Source: DASRBN01 sp035294305 (lineage in GTDB: Bacteria; Chloroflexota; Ktedonobacteria; Ktedonobacterales; Ktedonobacteraceae). From it: DNA of 64,000 nt. The stretch spans positions 532,402 to 596,401 of the forward strand of contig DATGLD010000048.1 in the NCBI GenBank assembly GCA_035294305.1, in the 5' to 3' direction. The translations under genes were made by a program, and so were the position numbers. How positions within the stretch are numbered: position 1 is the stretch's first letter; every line of letters begins with the position of its first letter. This document shows, piece after piece, positions 8,057 to 16,394 of this stretch. Below the pieces are notes generated by a model, which saw nothing but the letters and a program-made list of their open reading frames with translations, was not told where the DNA came from and searched no databases.

Positions 8057-8845
8057 ATGGACATTGCGCTTTCAGCTATCCAATCACCTGAAGTCCTCAA
8101 ACTCCTGGCACATGATGTGCGCTGGAAAATCCTCAACTTGCTCGCGCGCAGCGATTACTGTGTACAGGAGTTAGTACGCCTCCTGGAACAGCCGCAAAAC
8201 CTGGTTTCCTATCACCTGCGGCGCATGCACGATCTTGGGATTGTCAACGAGCGGCGCAGCACGGCAGATGGGCGCGATATTTATTACAGCCTGGACCTGG
8301 AAAAGCTTCAGACCCTCTACTTCAGCGGCGCAAGGGCTTTGCATCCAGCTCTGGGCAACACGCGAGTTTCAGCAGAGGAGCGAGTCACTATACCGGCTCA
8401 TACATCATTACGCATTCTCTTCCTCTGTACGGGCAACAGTGCCCGCTCGCAAATGGCGGAGGGATTACTGCGCCACTTGAGCCAGGAACAGATTGAAGTT
8501 TTTAGCGCGGGTAGCAATCCGCGCCGCCTTCATCCCTATGCAGTGCGCGTTATGGCAGCTATGGGTATCGATATTAGCCTGCAGAGGGCAAAACATTTTG
8601 ACGAATTTCGCGGCCAATCTTTCGATTATGTGATCACAGTTTGTGATCGTATCAAGGAAAAGTGCCCAACCTTTCCCGGAAACCCTGAACCTGCACATAT
8701 TCACTGGAGCCTTCCCGACCCGTCCTTGATGGAGGGATCAGAGGAGGAGAAATACGCCGTTTTTGAGCAAATCGCGCAACAACTGCGAACTCGCATTCGC
8801 TACCTGCTGGTACAACTGCAACATGAGCTTCTCACCGCACGTTGA
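8057..8845 (+). CDS. ArsR-family regulator fused to a low-molecular-weight phosphatase/arsenate reductase domain
   Basis: 262 residues in two domains. Residues about 5-85 form an ArsR winged helix (HDVRWKILNLLARSDYCVQELVRLL and LVSYHLRRMHDLGIV). Residues about 118-255 form a LMW protein-tyrosine-phosphatase/ArsC domain with the P-loop FLCTGNSARSQMAEG and the acid loop LPDPSLMEGS. The ArsR part has one Cys (DYCVQEL) where classical ArsR has CVC, so the usual arsenite site is incomplete. The next gene is a stand-alone ArsC 33 bases away, then ChrA. A self-contained sensor and reductase is possible, but the signal is not proven. Confidence 0.85.
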   Translation: MDIALSAIQSPEVLKLLAHDVRWKILNLLARSDYCVQELVRLLEQPQNLVSYHLRRMHDLGIVNERRSTADGRDIYYSLDLEKLQTLYFSGARALHPALGNTRVSAEERVTIPAHTSLRILFLCTGNSARSQMAEGLLRHLSQEQIEVFSAGSNPRRLHPYAVRVMAAMGIDISLQRAKHFDEFRGQSFDYVITVCDRIKEKCPTFPGNPEPAHIHWSLPDPSLMEGSEEEKYAVFEQIAQQLRTRIRYLLVQLQHELLTAR

Positions 8846-8878
8846 GATCGCTCGAACAGTAAGAAAGGACACAGGATT

Positions 8879-9313
8879 ATGAAACAGCGCGTTCTTTTCA
8901 TCTGCACCCACAATTCCGCGCGTTCGCAGATGGCGGAGGGGTTGCTGCGTCACCTGGGAGACACGCGATTCGAGGTTTTCAGCGCCGGGACGGAGGCTAC
9001 ATTTGTGCGTCCACTGGCTATCCGTGCGATGGCCGAAATCGGCATCGATATCTCAGGGCAGCAATCGAAGACGCTGGATCGCTACCTGGGCGAATCTTTC
9101 GATGCCGTGATTACGGTATGTGATGCCGCGAACGAGGTTTGCCCAATCTTCCGGGGCGCAAAGCGGCGCCTGCACTGGTCGTTTGAAGACCCATCAAGGG
9201 CTACGGGCAGCGAGGATGAGCAGCTCGCGGTGTACAGGCGCGTGCGCGATGAGATTCGCGCCAGGATTGAGCAAGAATTGTTGCCATCTGACTCGAATAG
9301 CAGGGAAAAGTAG
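8879..9313 (+). CDS. arsC: Arsenate reductase, thioredoxin-coupled/LMW-PTP type
   Basis: 144 residues, typical length. The P-loop is FICTHNSARSQMAEG (C-x5-R). Further features are ITVCDAANEVCP, with two Cys in the position used for the disulfide cascade, and the acidic SFEDPSRATGSE. It reduces arsenate to arsenite in the cytoplasm. It resembles the C-terminal half of the preceding fusion, which suggests duplication. No arsenite efflux pump (ArsB or Acr3) lies nearby, so export must be encoded elsewhere or the true role differs. AAGGA stands before the ATG. Confidence 0.88.
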   Translation: MKQRVLFICTHNSARSQMAEGLLRHLGDTRFEVFSAGTEATFVRPLAIRAMAEIGIDISGQQSKTLDRYLGESFDAVITVCDAANEVCPIFRGAKRRLHWSFEDPSRATGSEDEQLAVYRRVRDEIRARIEQELLPSDSNSREK

Positions 9314-9321
9314 GGCAGACT

Positions 9322-10572
9322 ATGAGCGATACTGATAGTCCACCTCAGGCACCTTCAGCAAAAGAGCAACGAGAAAATCACCTGGCAGAAGTAGCCTTGC
9401 TTTTCTTGCGCCTGGGCTTTACAGCATTTGGTGGCCCGGCGGCGCACATCGCGATGATGCGCGAGGAGGTGGTGCGGCGGCGCAAGTGGATCAGCGGCGA
9501 ACGCTTCATCGACCTGATGAGCGTTACTACTCTTATACCAGGGCCAAACTCAACCGAACTGGCAATCTACCTGGGGTTTGTGCGCGCAGGTTGGCCCGGA
9601 TTGATCATTGCCGGTACCTGTTTCATTGGGCCGGCCATGCTGATTGTGATGGCATTGGCATGGGCCTATGTAGCCTATGGCTCGCTGCCCCAGGTAGGAT
9701 GGTTGTTCTATGGGATAAAGCCGGTTGTGATTGCTATCATTGCCGCAGTGCTGGTAGGATTGGGTCGCACCACCCTGAGGAGTGTCTGGCCTGTGGTACT
9801 GGCCGTGCTGGTGCTAGGGTTGTACCTGTTCGGTATCAACACTATCGCTTTGCTCTTTGGAGGGGCGCTGCTCTTTGGCATTATTCGTTGGAGCGAGCGT
9901 ATGTACAAGCAGAGACGCAAGCAGGGTGAGGAGATTGGTAGCTTTTTCTTGCCTTTATCGCTTGCCGGCATCAAAGAGCTATGGCAACATATTTCCATCG
10001 CGAAGGTAGGTGCTGGGATAGCAGCGGTAGCAGCGGCAACCGTTCCATACAGTTTGCCACTGCTATTTCTGACATTTCTCAAAATCGGCGGAACGCTTTA
10101 CGGCAGTGGTTATGTGATACTAGCCTTTCTGCGCCCCGATTTTGTGGTGAACTTTCACTGGCTGACCGACCGCCAACTGCTCGATGCCGTCTCTATAGGC
10201 CAGTTTACGCCCGGGCCGGTCTTCACGACAGCAACTTTCATCGGCTTCGTAGTTGGGGGATGGCAAGGGGCGCTGGTTGCTACGCTGGGCATTTTCCTGC
10301 CCTCTTTCGTATTTATCGCCATTATTCACCCGCTGGCGACGACGCTACGCCGTTCTTCCTGGACGAGTACGCTACTAGATGGTCTCAATATCGCGGCAGT
10401 CGCTTTGATGGCAGGCGTGTTATTTCAGTTGGGACGAAGCGCACTGATCGATGTTGTTACCTGGGTCGTCGCGCTGATCGCGTTTGCTGTGCTGCTGCGT
10501 TTCAAGATCAATTCGGCCTGGTTGATCCTGGCGGGAGCGGCTATCGGGCTGGTGAGATTCTGGGTGTTCTAG
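9322..10572 (+). CDS. chrA: Chromate transporter, CHR family with two homologous halves
   Basis: 416 residues, the size of long-chain CHR proteins. The N-half has LGFTAFGGPAAHIAMMREEVV and LMSVTTLIPGPNSTELAIYLG. The C-half repeats the pattern with LKIGGTLYGSGYVILAFL and VSIGQFTPGPVFTTATFIG. This duplicated GG(P/S)-and-PGP layout is diagnostic. About ten membrane helices are visible. The family expels chromate, exploiting its similarity to sulfate. The start is eight bases after arsC, so the three genes form one oxyanion-response operon. Confidence 0.92.
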   Translation: MSDTDSPPQAPSAKEQRENHLAEVALLFLRLGFTAFGGPAAHIAMMREEVVRRRKWISGERFIDLMSVTTLIPGPNSTELAIYLGFVRAGWPGLIIAGTCFIGPAMLIVMALAWAYVAYGSLPQVGWLFYGIKPVVIAIIAAVLVGLGRTTLRSVWPVVLAVLVLGLYLFGINTIALLFGGALLFGIIRWSERMYKQRRKQGEEIGSFFLPLSLAGIKELWQHISIAKVGAGIAAVAAATVPYSLPLLFLTFLKIGGTLYGSGYVILAFLRPDFVVNFHWLTDRQLLDAVSIGQFTPGPVFTTATFIGFVVGGWQGALVATLGIFLPSFVFIAIIHPLATTLRRSSWTSTLLDGLNIAAVALMAGVLFQLGRSALIDVVTWVVALIAFAVLLRFKINSAWLILAGAAIGLVRFWVF

Positions 10573-10631
10573 AACTATCGTGGGCAAATAATTTCATCAT
10601 TCACCGGGGAATTTGCCCCACTTCAAGTTCT
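10571..10631. terminator. Long interrupted hairpin between convergent chrA and FKBP genes
   Basis: AGAACT (10571-10576) pairs with AGTTCT (10626-10631). Further in, GTGGGCAAAT (10580-10589) pairs with ATTTGCCCCAC (10611-10621), allowing one bulge. It starts at the chrA stop codon and faces the 3' end of the FKBP gene, so it may serve both. Confidence 0.5.
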
Positions 10632-10736
10632 ATACTTAGCAGAAGGTAGATTGTTTTTGGTTCGCCAACATTCATCAGGGGATCCTTTCTTTGGTTGTGA
10701 AAATTCATCATTGGTTTGCGCAACAGGGAAGTGCGA

Positions 10737-11525
10737 TTACTTCACACTGAGCAACGTCACATCGAAGATGAGAATAGCATTTGGTGGGATGGTTGGAGGC
10801 GAACCTTGCGCGCCATATGCGAGGGCTGCCGGGATGAGCAGTCGCCTCGTGCCACCCACTTTCATACCGATCAGGCCCTGGTCCCATCCAGGAATGACGT
10901 TGCCTTCACCAATCTGTGTCGTGAAAGGCTGGCCCTTGTTGTCATAGGAGCTGTCAAACTTTTTGCAGGTGCTGGCAATCCAGCCGGTATATTCGACACT
11001 GATAGTGTTGCCCTTTTTAACAGTAGCGCCGGTTCCTTTAATGATATCGATATATTCAAGCCCGCCACTTAACTTGACAGGGGTGCCGACAACGTGAGGG
11101 GCCGTAGACGGGCCAGCGGTCGGAGTCGCAGTGCTGGAATAGATGGAAGTGGGCGTTGTACCGGGAGGTGAGACAAAGCAGCTTTGGGCCTGGGTGATAG
11201 CCGTGGCATCCGCTATAGCTACAGATGTTGCTGTGGCCCTGGCGGACACTGCTGTAGCTGTAGCTTTTGTCCTGGCAGTGGTAGTCGCGGTAGCGGCGGC
11301 GCTTGCGGCCTGTTGTTGAGACTGGACACGGTTATATTGCCAGATGCCTAAGCTTCCCAGAATAATTATTACTACTGCTACAATAGCGCTTGTCCATATT
11401 TGCTGGCGGCGGCGGCGGCGCTGCAGGCGCATTAAGCGCTCTTGCTGGCGTTGTCCTGGCCGGCGCTGCTTCTGAGAACTATTTTCATTCTTCTTATCAT
11501 TACGCCCGTTTACAGTTTGTGTCAT
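10737..11525 (-). CDS. Membrane-anchored FKBP-type peptidyl-prolyl isomerase
   Basis: 262 residues. A very basic cytoplasmic N-terminus (about 42 residues, RRRRRQQ) is followed by one membrane segment (IWTSAIVAVVIIILGSLGIW), an Ala/Thr-rich linker, and a C-terminal FKBP domain (about residues 150-262). FKBP signatures include VEYTGWI, GNVIPGWDQGLIGMKVGG and TIPPNAILIFDVTLL. The domain would lie outside the membrane and help secreted proteins fold. TAAGGAGAG precedes the start. It stands alone between two unrelated genes. Confidence 0.9.
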   Translation of the reverse strand: MTQTVNGRNDKKNENSSQKQRRPGQRQQERLMRLQRRRRRQQIWTSAIVAVVIIILGSLGIWQYNRVQSQQQAASAAATATTTARTKATATAVSARATATSVAIADATAITQAQSCFVSPPGTTPTSIYSSTATPTAGPSTAPHVVGTPVKLSGGLEYIDIIKGTGATVKKGNTISVEYTGWIASTCKKFDSSYDNKGQPFTTQIGEGNVIPGWDQGLIGMKVGGTRRLLIPAALAYGAQGSPPTIPPNAILIFDVTLLSVK

Positions 11526-11747
11526 ACGAAAGATCTCTCCTTACAGGTGGGTTTATAAAATTGCAAGGAGAGAGTACCATTACTTAGGCTTTCTGGCAAG
11601 AGGGCAGTTTCAGGAGCAGGGCGATTCAAAAGTCGAGAGGAGATGCCAGGACCCTTGATGAACTTTGACAACCGAAGCGGGGAAACTTGTCGTCCTGGAG
11701 GCACAGCGGCTGGTGCCTCCAGGCCCTCAAGCCCTGTTTCAGCAGTC

Positions 11748-12821
11748 CTAACCTGTGTACGCGCACACTCCTACGCGCGGGGAGTTGACGATGGGCAGCA
11801 TTTCGCTGAAGGAAAACTCTTCACGATTCTTCTTTGCGCACTTCGCGCTGCAATAGGCGTGTTCTTCAATATCGAAGTAGTAGCCGGGAGCTACTTTTTT
11901 CGCGGGCTTGCCACAGACGACACAGCGCATTTCCGGCGCCTCATTTCTAGCGAGGATTTCGATGTTATCGCTCTCTTCATCTTCGATGAAACCCTCTCGT
12001 TCAGAGACTACACGTAATGCGAGATGCGTAGTAGAACCGAAGTCATATTCGTAGGAAAATTTTTGCCCAACCTTGAGCGCCTGTTGCAACTCAACATCCA
12101 TATCGGACTCGCGTTCCATTCTATCGAGCATACCACCGAAGAGTGGGTTTGTGGTCAGTTGCAGGCTTGTTCTGATAATTGGCACCATGCTATCAATCTG
12201 CGCCTGTTGTTCGGAAGAGAGCGCACTGTCTGTTTCTTGCTGAATTTGTTTCGCTAATAGTTCTCTTAACTTTGCGTCGAACTCCGCCGGCGGAAGCTCT
12301 AGAGGATTGGCCTGAAATTCTTGTGTCAGCATTTCCAAAATCATACCGGCTAGCTCGGTAGGGGATTTATTTTCCAACTCTTGCTGTAACGCTGGATCAA
12401 TGAGATCCTCATCATCCACTTCCTCGTACTCCTCTTCGTCTTCGTCCTCATCCCCATCCGCAAAAGGCATGTCCCACATCATATCCTCAGAGTCGGATGA
12501 GTAGGAAATATTCCCTACTCGGAATGCGCTGAGATGACCACAACATTCGAGCCAGGTATCTCTGAGAAACTGATCCAGGTCATAAAACGTATCGTCGGCA
12601 GGCAGTTCGAGATGCATCCAGTAGTGGGGATTGTAGTAGCCTTCGACTACGATATGAAACAGCTTCGTTTTTTGCGCATCCTTATTGGCAGTACTTTCCG
12701 TTTCTTCGCTGGCTATAGCCGCTTTTCGCTGCTTGCAATACCTGAGATGCTGGCTCATTTTCGATTTGTCGACTTCGCTTTGACAGAATTTGCAGGCGCC
12801 CTTTGAAATTACCTTTACCAT
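11748..12821 (-). CDS. pRiA4b ORF-3-like domain protein with N- and C-terminal zinc-binding motifs
   Basis: 357 residues. A small zinc-finger-like start (CKFCQSEVDKSKMSQHLRYC) is followed by the pRiA4b ORF-3 fold from about residue 50 (LFHIVVEGYYNPHYWMHLEL and LDQFLRDTWLECCGHLSAF) and resuming near residue 250 (KFSYEYDFGSTTHLALRVV). Between them lies a long acidic insert (DGDEDEDEEEYEEVDDED). A second cysteine cluster sits near the end (CVVCGKPAKK, YCSAKCAKK). The family was named from a plasmid gene and has no assigned biochemical function; no transposase is nearby. A GGAGG site precedes the ATG. Confidence 0.8.
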   Translation of the reverse strand: MVKVISKGACKFCQSEVDKSKMSQHLRYCKQRKAAIASEETESTANKDAQKTKLFHIVVEGYYNPHYWMHLELPADDTFYDLDQFLRDTWLECCGHLSAFRVGNISYSSDSEDMMWDMPFADGDEDEDEEEYEEVDDEDLIDPALQQELENKSPTELAGMILEMLTQEFQANPLELPPAEFDAKLRELLAKQIQQETDSALSSEQQAQIDSMVPIIRTSLQLTTNPLFGGMLDRMERESDMDVELQQALKVGQKFSYEYDFGSTTHLALRVVSEREGFIEDEESDNIEILARNEAPEMRCVVCGKPAKKVAPGYYFDIEEHAYCSAKCAKKNREEFSFSEMLPIVNSPRVGVCAYTG

Positions 12822-12869
12822 GTTTTTCCTCCTCTATAGAATTTCTCCCCTGCATTGTATAACAAAAGT

Positions 12870-12899
12870 TTGACTATGAAAATATAACCGTGGTATTCT
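12870..12899 (+). promoter_or_regulatory. Promoter for the F420-dependent dehydrogenase
   Basis: TTGACT (12870-12875) and TATTCT (12894-12899) are 18 bases apart. A TGG directly before the -10 makes it an extended -10 promoter. It is 100 bases before the ATG at 12999. Confidence 0.65.
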
Positions 12900-12998
12900 T
12901 CCCAACGTCCGATTCCCAGGAGGCGGTGGAACCAGGGACATCTTTGAAGTACAATACATCTATGGAAGACAATGTTATTCAGGAGGAAGCTAGAACAC

Positions 12999-14012
12999 AT
13001 GGCAACGCATCCACTCAGATTGGGCTATAAAGCGTCGGCGGAACAGTTTGGGCCGCGCGAACTCTTGGAATTTACGACAGAGGCCGAAAATTACGGGTTT
13101 GATAGTGTCTGGATCAGCGATCATTTCCAGCCGTGGCGCTATACCAAGGGGCACGCACCTTTCGCGCTCTCGTGGCTGGGATCGGCGGCGGAACGCACAA
13201 AGCGCATCGTTCTGGGGACAAGCGTTTTGACGCCTACGTTTCGCTACCAACCGGCTGTTATTGCTCAGGCGTTTGGAACGCTGGGAGTAATGTACCCGGG
13301 CCGTATTATTCTTGGCGTCGGATCCGGAGAATCGCTCAACGAGGTCGCGGTAACCGCCAGCGAATGGCCGTCGACCAAGGAGCGCCTGGCGCGGCTGCGC
13401 GAGGCAGTTGATCTGATCCGCCAGTTGTGGTCAGATGACCTGGTGACATTTGACGGCCAGTATTATCACACGCTGAAGGCGAAGATTTACGATAAGCCTG
13501 CTCAGGCAGTACCCATTTATATCAGCGCCGGCGGGCCTGTGGCGGCGAAATTCGCGGGACGCGAAGGAGATGGCTTCATCTGTACGTCCGGCAAGGGCGA
13601 CGAATTGTATCGCGATCAACTGCTGCCGGCCCTGGAAGAGGGAGCGAAGGCCGTGGGACGCGATCCATCCACAATTGAGCGCGCCATTGAGGTAAAGGTC
13701 TCGTTCGACACCGACAAAGAACGGGCGATGGCTGATACGCGCATCTGGGCGGCGCTGGCCCTACCCGCCGATGAGAAGGTGAATATTCACGATCCACGCG
13801 AGATGGAGAAAAAGGCGGAGACCGTCGCGGACCAGGCGCACCGCCGCTGGCTGGTGTCCTCGGATCCAGAGGAGCACGTGGAGCAGGTCGGCCATTATAT
13901 CGAACTGGGTTTCACGCACCTGGTCTTCCACGCGCCAGGCGATGACCAGTCACGGTTCCTGAAGTTATATTCACAGGAGATTCTGCCGAGACTGCGCAAA
14001 CGCTGGGGTTAG
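12999..14012 (+). CDS. fgd: F420-dependent glucose-6-phosphate dehydrogenase-like enzyme
   Basis: 337 residues from the ATG at 12999, with AGGAGGA eleven bases upstream. It closely resembles mycobacterial Fgd throughout: LRLGYKASAEQFGPRELLE, the cofactor loop SDHFQPWR, GHAPFALSW, LGTSVLTPTFRYQPAVIAQ and DGFICTSGKGDELY. Known Fgd enzymes oxidise glucose-6-phosphate and reduce the deazaflavin F420, feeding F420H2 to other enzymes. The fold is a luciferase-like TIM barrel. The organism must make F420, but no F420 biosynthesis gene is in this window. The second F420-type enzyme here (53631-54518) could be a consumer. Substrate identity is inferred. Confidence 0.88.
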   Translation: MATHPLRLGYKASAEQFGPRELLEFTTEAENYGFDSVWISDHFQPWRYTKGHAPFALSWLGSAAERTKRIVLGTSVLTPTFRYQPAVIAQAFGTLGVMYPGRIILGVGSGESLNEVAVTASEWPSTKERLARLREAVDLIRQLWSDDLVTFDGQYYHTLKAKIYDKPAQAVPIYISAGGPVAAKFAGREGDGFICTSGKGDELYRDQLLPALEEGAKAVGRDPSTIERAIEVKVSFDTDKERAMADTRIWAALALPADEKVNIHDPREMEKKAETVADQAHRRWLVSSDPEEHVEQVGHYIELGFTHLVFHAPGDDQSRFLKLYSQEILPRLRKRWG

Positions 14013-14044
14013 TACAAAATAGCAAATAAGGAGTACATTTCAGG

Positions 14045-14758
14045 ATGAGTCAACAAGAGCAAGAGCAGGTTACGCGGGCAATGGCGGTGTTTGCTCACCC
14101 CGATGATGCCGAGTTTGGATGTGGGGGTACAATCGCGAAATGGGTAAGCGAGGGCATTGAGTTTACCTATGTGGTGGCGACCGATGGCAGCAAGGGGTCT
14201 TCGGACCCAGAAATGAGCCCTGACCGGTTGATTGCGATGCGACGCGAGGAACAGCGCCGCGCTGCCGATGTGCTAGGCATCAAAGATATTATCTTTCTGG
14301 GTAATCCAGATGGCTATCTACAACATACGCTTGAACTGCGCAAGGCAATCGCCCGAGCTATCCGGCAGTACAGGCCCCAGCGCTTGATAACTATGACCCC
14401 CTACCGTTCTTTCTCGATCAACTCATCTATCAATCACCCCGATCACCTGGCGGTTGGAGATGCCGCACTCGCCGCTGTTTATCCTACCGCGCGTGATCGG
14501 TTGACTTTCCCAGAATTGATGGCCGAAGGGCTGGAGCCGTGGGCGGTTCGCGAGGTATACGTGACAGGCACCGATGCCCCCGATACATGGATCGATATTG
14601 CGCCGACGCTGGAGAAGAAGATAGAAGCATTGTTGCAACATAGCAGCCAGATACGCTCGCCGGAGTCGCTCGAACGGGTACGCAACCGCGCCAGGGAGAC
14701 GGCCCAGGGGCATGATATGGAGTACGCCGAGTGTTTTAAGAAGTTTGTTTTGGGTTAA
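14045..14758 (+). CDS. PIG-L/LmbE-family zinc deacetylase
   Basis: 237 residues. The metal-binding signature AHPDDAEFGCGG is near the N-terminus and HPDHLAVGDA holds the third histidine. These zinc enzymes remove acetyl groups from N-acetylglucosaminyl conjugates; MshB and BshB of mycothiol and bacillithiol synthesis and lincomycin LmbE belong here. It follows fgd by 32 bases with AAGGAG upstream, so the two are likely co-transcribed. Which sugar conjugate it acts on cannot be told. Confidence 0.88.
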   Translation: MSQQEQEQVTRAMAVFAHPDDAEFGCGGTIAKWVSEGIEFTYVVATDGSKGSSDPEMSPDRLIAMRREEQRRAADVLGIKDIIFLGNPDGYLQHTLELRKAIARAIRQYRPQRLITMTPYRSFSINSSINHPDHLAVGDAALAAVYPTARDRLTFPELMAEGLEPWAVREVYVTGTDAPDTWIDIAPTLEKKIEALLQHSSQIRSPESLERVRNRARETAQGHDMEYAECFKKFVLG

Positions 14759-14794
14759 GCAAGCGGCGCTCTGGGCCAGAGCGCCGCTTGCTTA
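14756..14794. terminator. Shared convergent hairpin containing both stop codons
   Basis: Nineteen bases starting TAAGCAAGCGGCGCTC are perfectly mirrored by the last nineteen, around a single central base. The TAA at 14756-14758 ends the deacetylase, and the complementary TAA at 14792-14794 ends the reductase on the other strand. In RNA the centre would open as a small loop. It most likely stops transcription from both sides. Confidence 0.75.
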
Positions 14795-16192
14795 GCCTCT
14801 GCCCTGGTGAATAACTTCGAGCATCTCCTGTACGGTTGTGACCTTAATGCGAGGGCATCCGAGCTTCGAGCCGCAGGCAACCTCGTACTGGTCGAGAATC
14901 TTCCAATCCTGGTAGGTCACATAGTCGATGCCGCGGTCGCGCAAAAAGGCTTCAATCTTTGATGGGTCGCGAAACTCATCACTAATTCCCTCGAGCGCGG
15001 GCAGGTCCTGGAGCATGGAATCGACGGTGGCAGACGAGTCAGGCTTGTTGTTGCCGATGAGGCCGGTAGGGCCGCGCTTAGCCCATCCGACGACATATTC
15101 GCCCGCTACCACTTCGCCGGTGTTGGGGTGGACGACGCGCCCGGCGATGTTGTTGATGGTCGAGGTTGCGGTATCGAATGGCACGCCTTCAATCGGTACG
15201 CTGCGATAGCCAATCGAGCGCAATATGAGGCCGGCTTCGATGATTTCATATTTGCCGGTCCCTTTCGCGCGCAGGGCACCGTTAGCATCCACGACGAGCT
15301 CATTTTGTTCTATTTTGAGCGCCTCGATGCGGCCATTCTCGCCAATTATTTCAACCGGCGAGGCCAGGAAGCGCAGAGTAATGCGGCGAGGTGAGGTATG
15401 CGCTGTGCGAGTAGCATACTCATGCAAGACTTCTATATTGGCCCTGGCGGTGCGATCCTCTTCTATAACGGCCTGACTCGCCGGGTCGAGTTCGATATTT
15501 TTGCGATCGACGATGACGTCCACACCTTCGAGCCTGCCCAGTTCTTTGATCTCAGGGGTTGAAAATGATGCCTGCGCTGCTCCCCGCCGCCCCAAGACCA
15601 CGACTTCGCGAATCTTGCTCTCGCGTAGTCTCTCCAGCGCATAACGGGCAATGTCAGTTTTTTCCAGTACGTCCGGGGATAAGACGAGCATGCGTGTTAC
15701 GTCCATCGCCACATTGCCATTGCCGACGACAACCGCTCGCTCGCATGAGAGGTCGATAGGCAGGTCCCGATAATCAGGATGCCCATTGTACCAGCCAACG
15801 AACGAGGTAGCGGGATAGCTGTTAGGTAAATCTTCGCCGGGGATACCCATGCGGCGGTCGGCCTGGGCACCAACAGCGTAAATAATCTGATCATAGAATT
15901 GCTTGAGTTCTCTGTGATGAATATCAACGCCATAAGTGACATTGCCGAAGAAACGCACACGTGGATCCGCCAGCAGTTTATCAAATACGCGGATCACGGC
16001 TTTGATGGATTGGTGATCTGGCGCCACACCATCGCGCACCAGCCCGAAAGGAGTGGGGAAGCGATTGAAGATATCAATCGTCAATGTGATATCACGTTTC
16101 TTGAGCAGCGATTCGGCAGCGTAAAATCCGGCCGGTCCCGAACCAACGATAGCAACGCGTAATGGCCGCGCTGGAGTAGCAATCTGTTCCAT
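14792..16192 (-). CDS. fprA: FprA-type NADPH-ferredoxin/adrenodoxin-like reductase
   Basis: 466 residues, matching the adrenodoxin-reductase/FprA family. The FAD-binding motif is VAIVGSGPAGFYAAE, followed by PFGLVRDGVAPDH. The NADP-binding motif is VVVGNGNVAMDVTRM. Later come GRRGAAQASFSTPEIKELG and GWAKRGPTGLIGNNKPDS, all typical. It passes electrons from NADPH to ferredoxins, and so to P450s or iron-sulfur enzymes. The last about 60 residues (from DRGIDYVTYQDW) follow the family pattern. It is transcribed alone, opposite to the deacetylase. Confidence 0.93.
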   Translation of the reverse strand: MEQIATPARPLRVAIVGSGPAGFYAAESLLKKRDITLTIDIFNRFPTPFGLVRDGVAPDHQSIKAVIRVFDKLLADPRVRFFGNVTYGVDIHHRELKQFYDQIIYAVGAQADRRMGIPGEDLPNSYPATSFVGWYNGHPDYRDLPIDLSCERAVVVGNGNVAMDVTRMLVLSPDVLEKTDIARYALERLRESKIREVVVLGRRGAAQASFSTPEIKELGRLEGVDVIVDRKNIELDPASQAVIEEDRTARANIEVLHEYATRTAHTSPRRITLRFLASPVEIIGENGRIEALKIEQNELVVDANGALRAKGTGKYEIIEAGLILRSIGYRSVPIEGVPFDTATSTINNIAGRVVHPNTGEVVAGEYVVGWAKRGPTGLIGNNKPDSSATVDSMLQDLPALEGISDEFRDPSKIEAFLRDRGIDYVTYQDWKILDQYEVACGSKLGCPRIKVTTVQEMLEVIHQGRG

Positions 16193-16394
16193 TCTATTTC
16201 TCCTAATGCAGATTTTATTTTTATATCAGGCAACCTTTAGAGGTGTCCTAAAGATATACAGTCATAGCTTTGACTCACTACCATCTTAATTTCCGACGTT
16301 CTGGCTTTTAAGATCGATGACACGTCCAAAATATCACAGATTGATGACAAATGAAATAGTTCTGCTCATATTTTAGATACAGGGATAGGGCGGC

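Noticed and set aside
11748..12821. Mobile element suggested by the pRiA4b ORF-3 name
   Set aside because: No transposase, terminal repeats or plasmid genes surround it; the domain is common in chromosomes.
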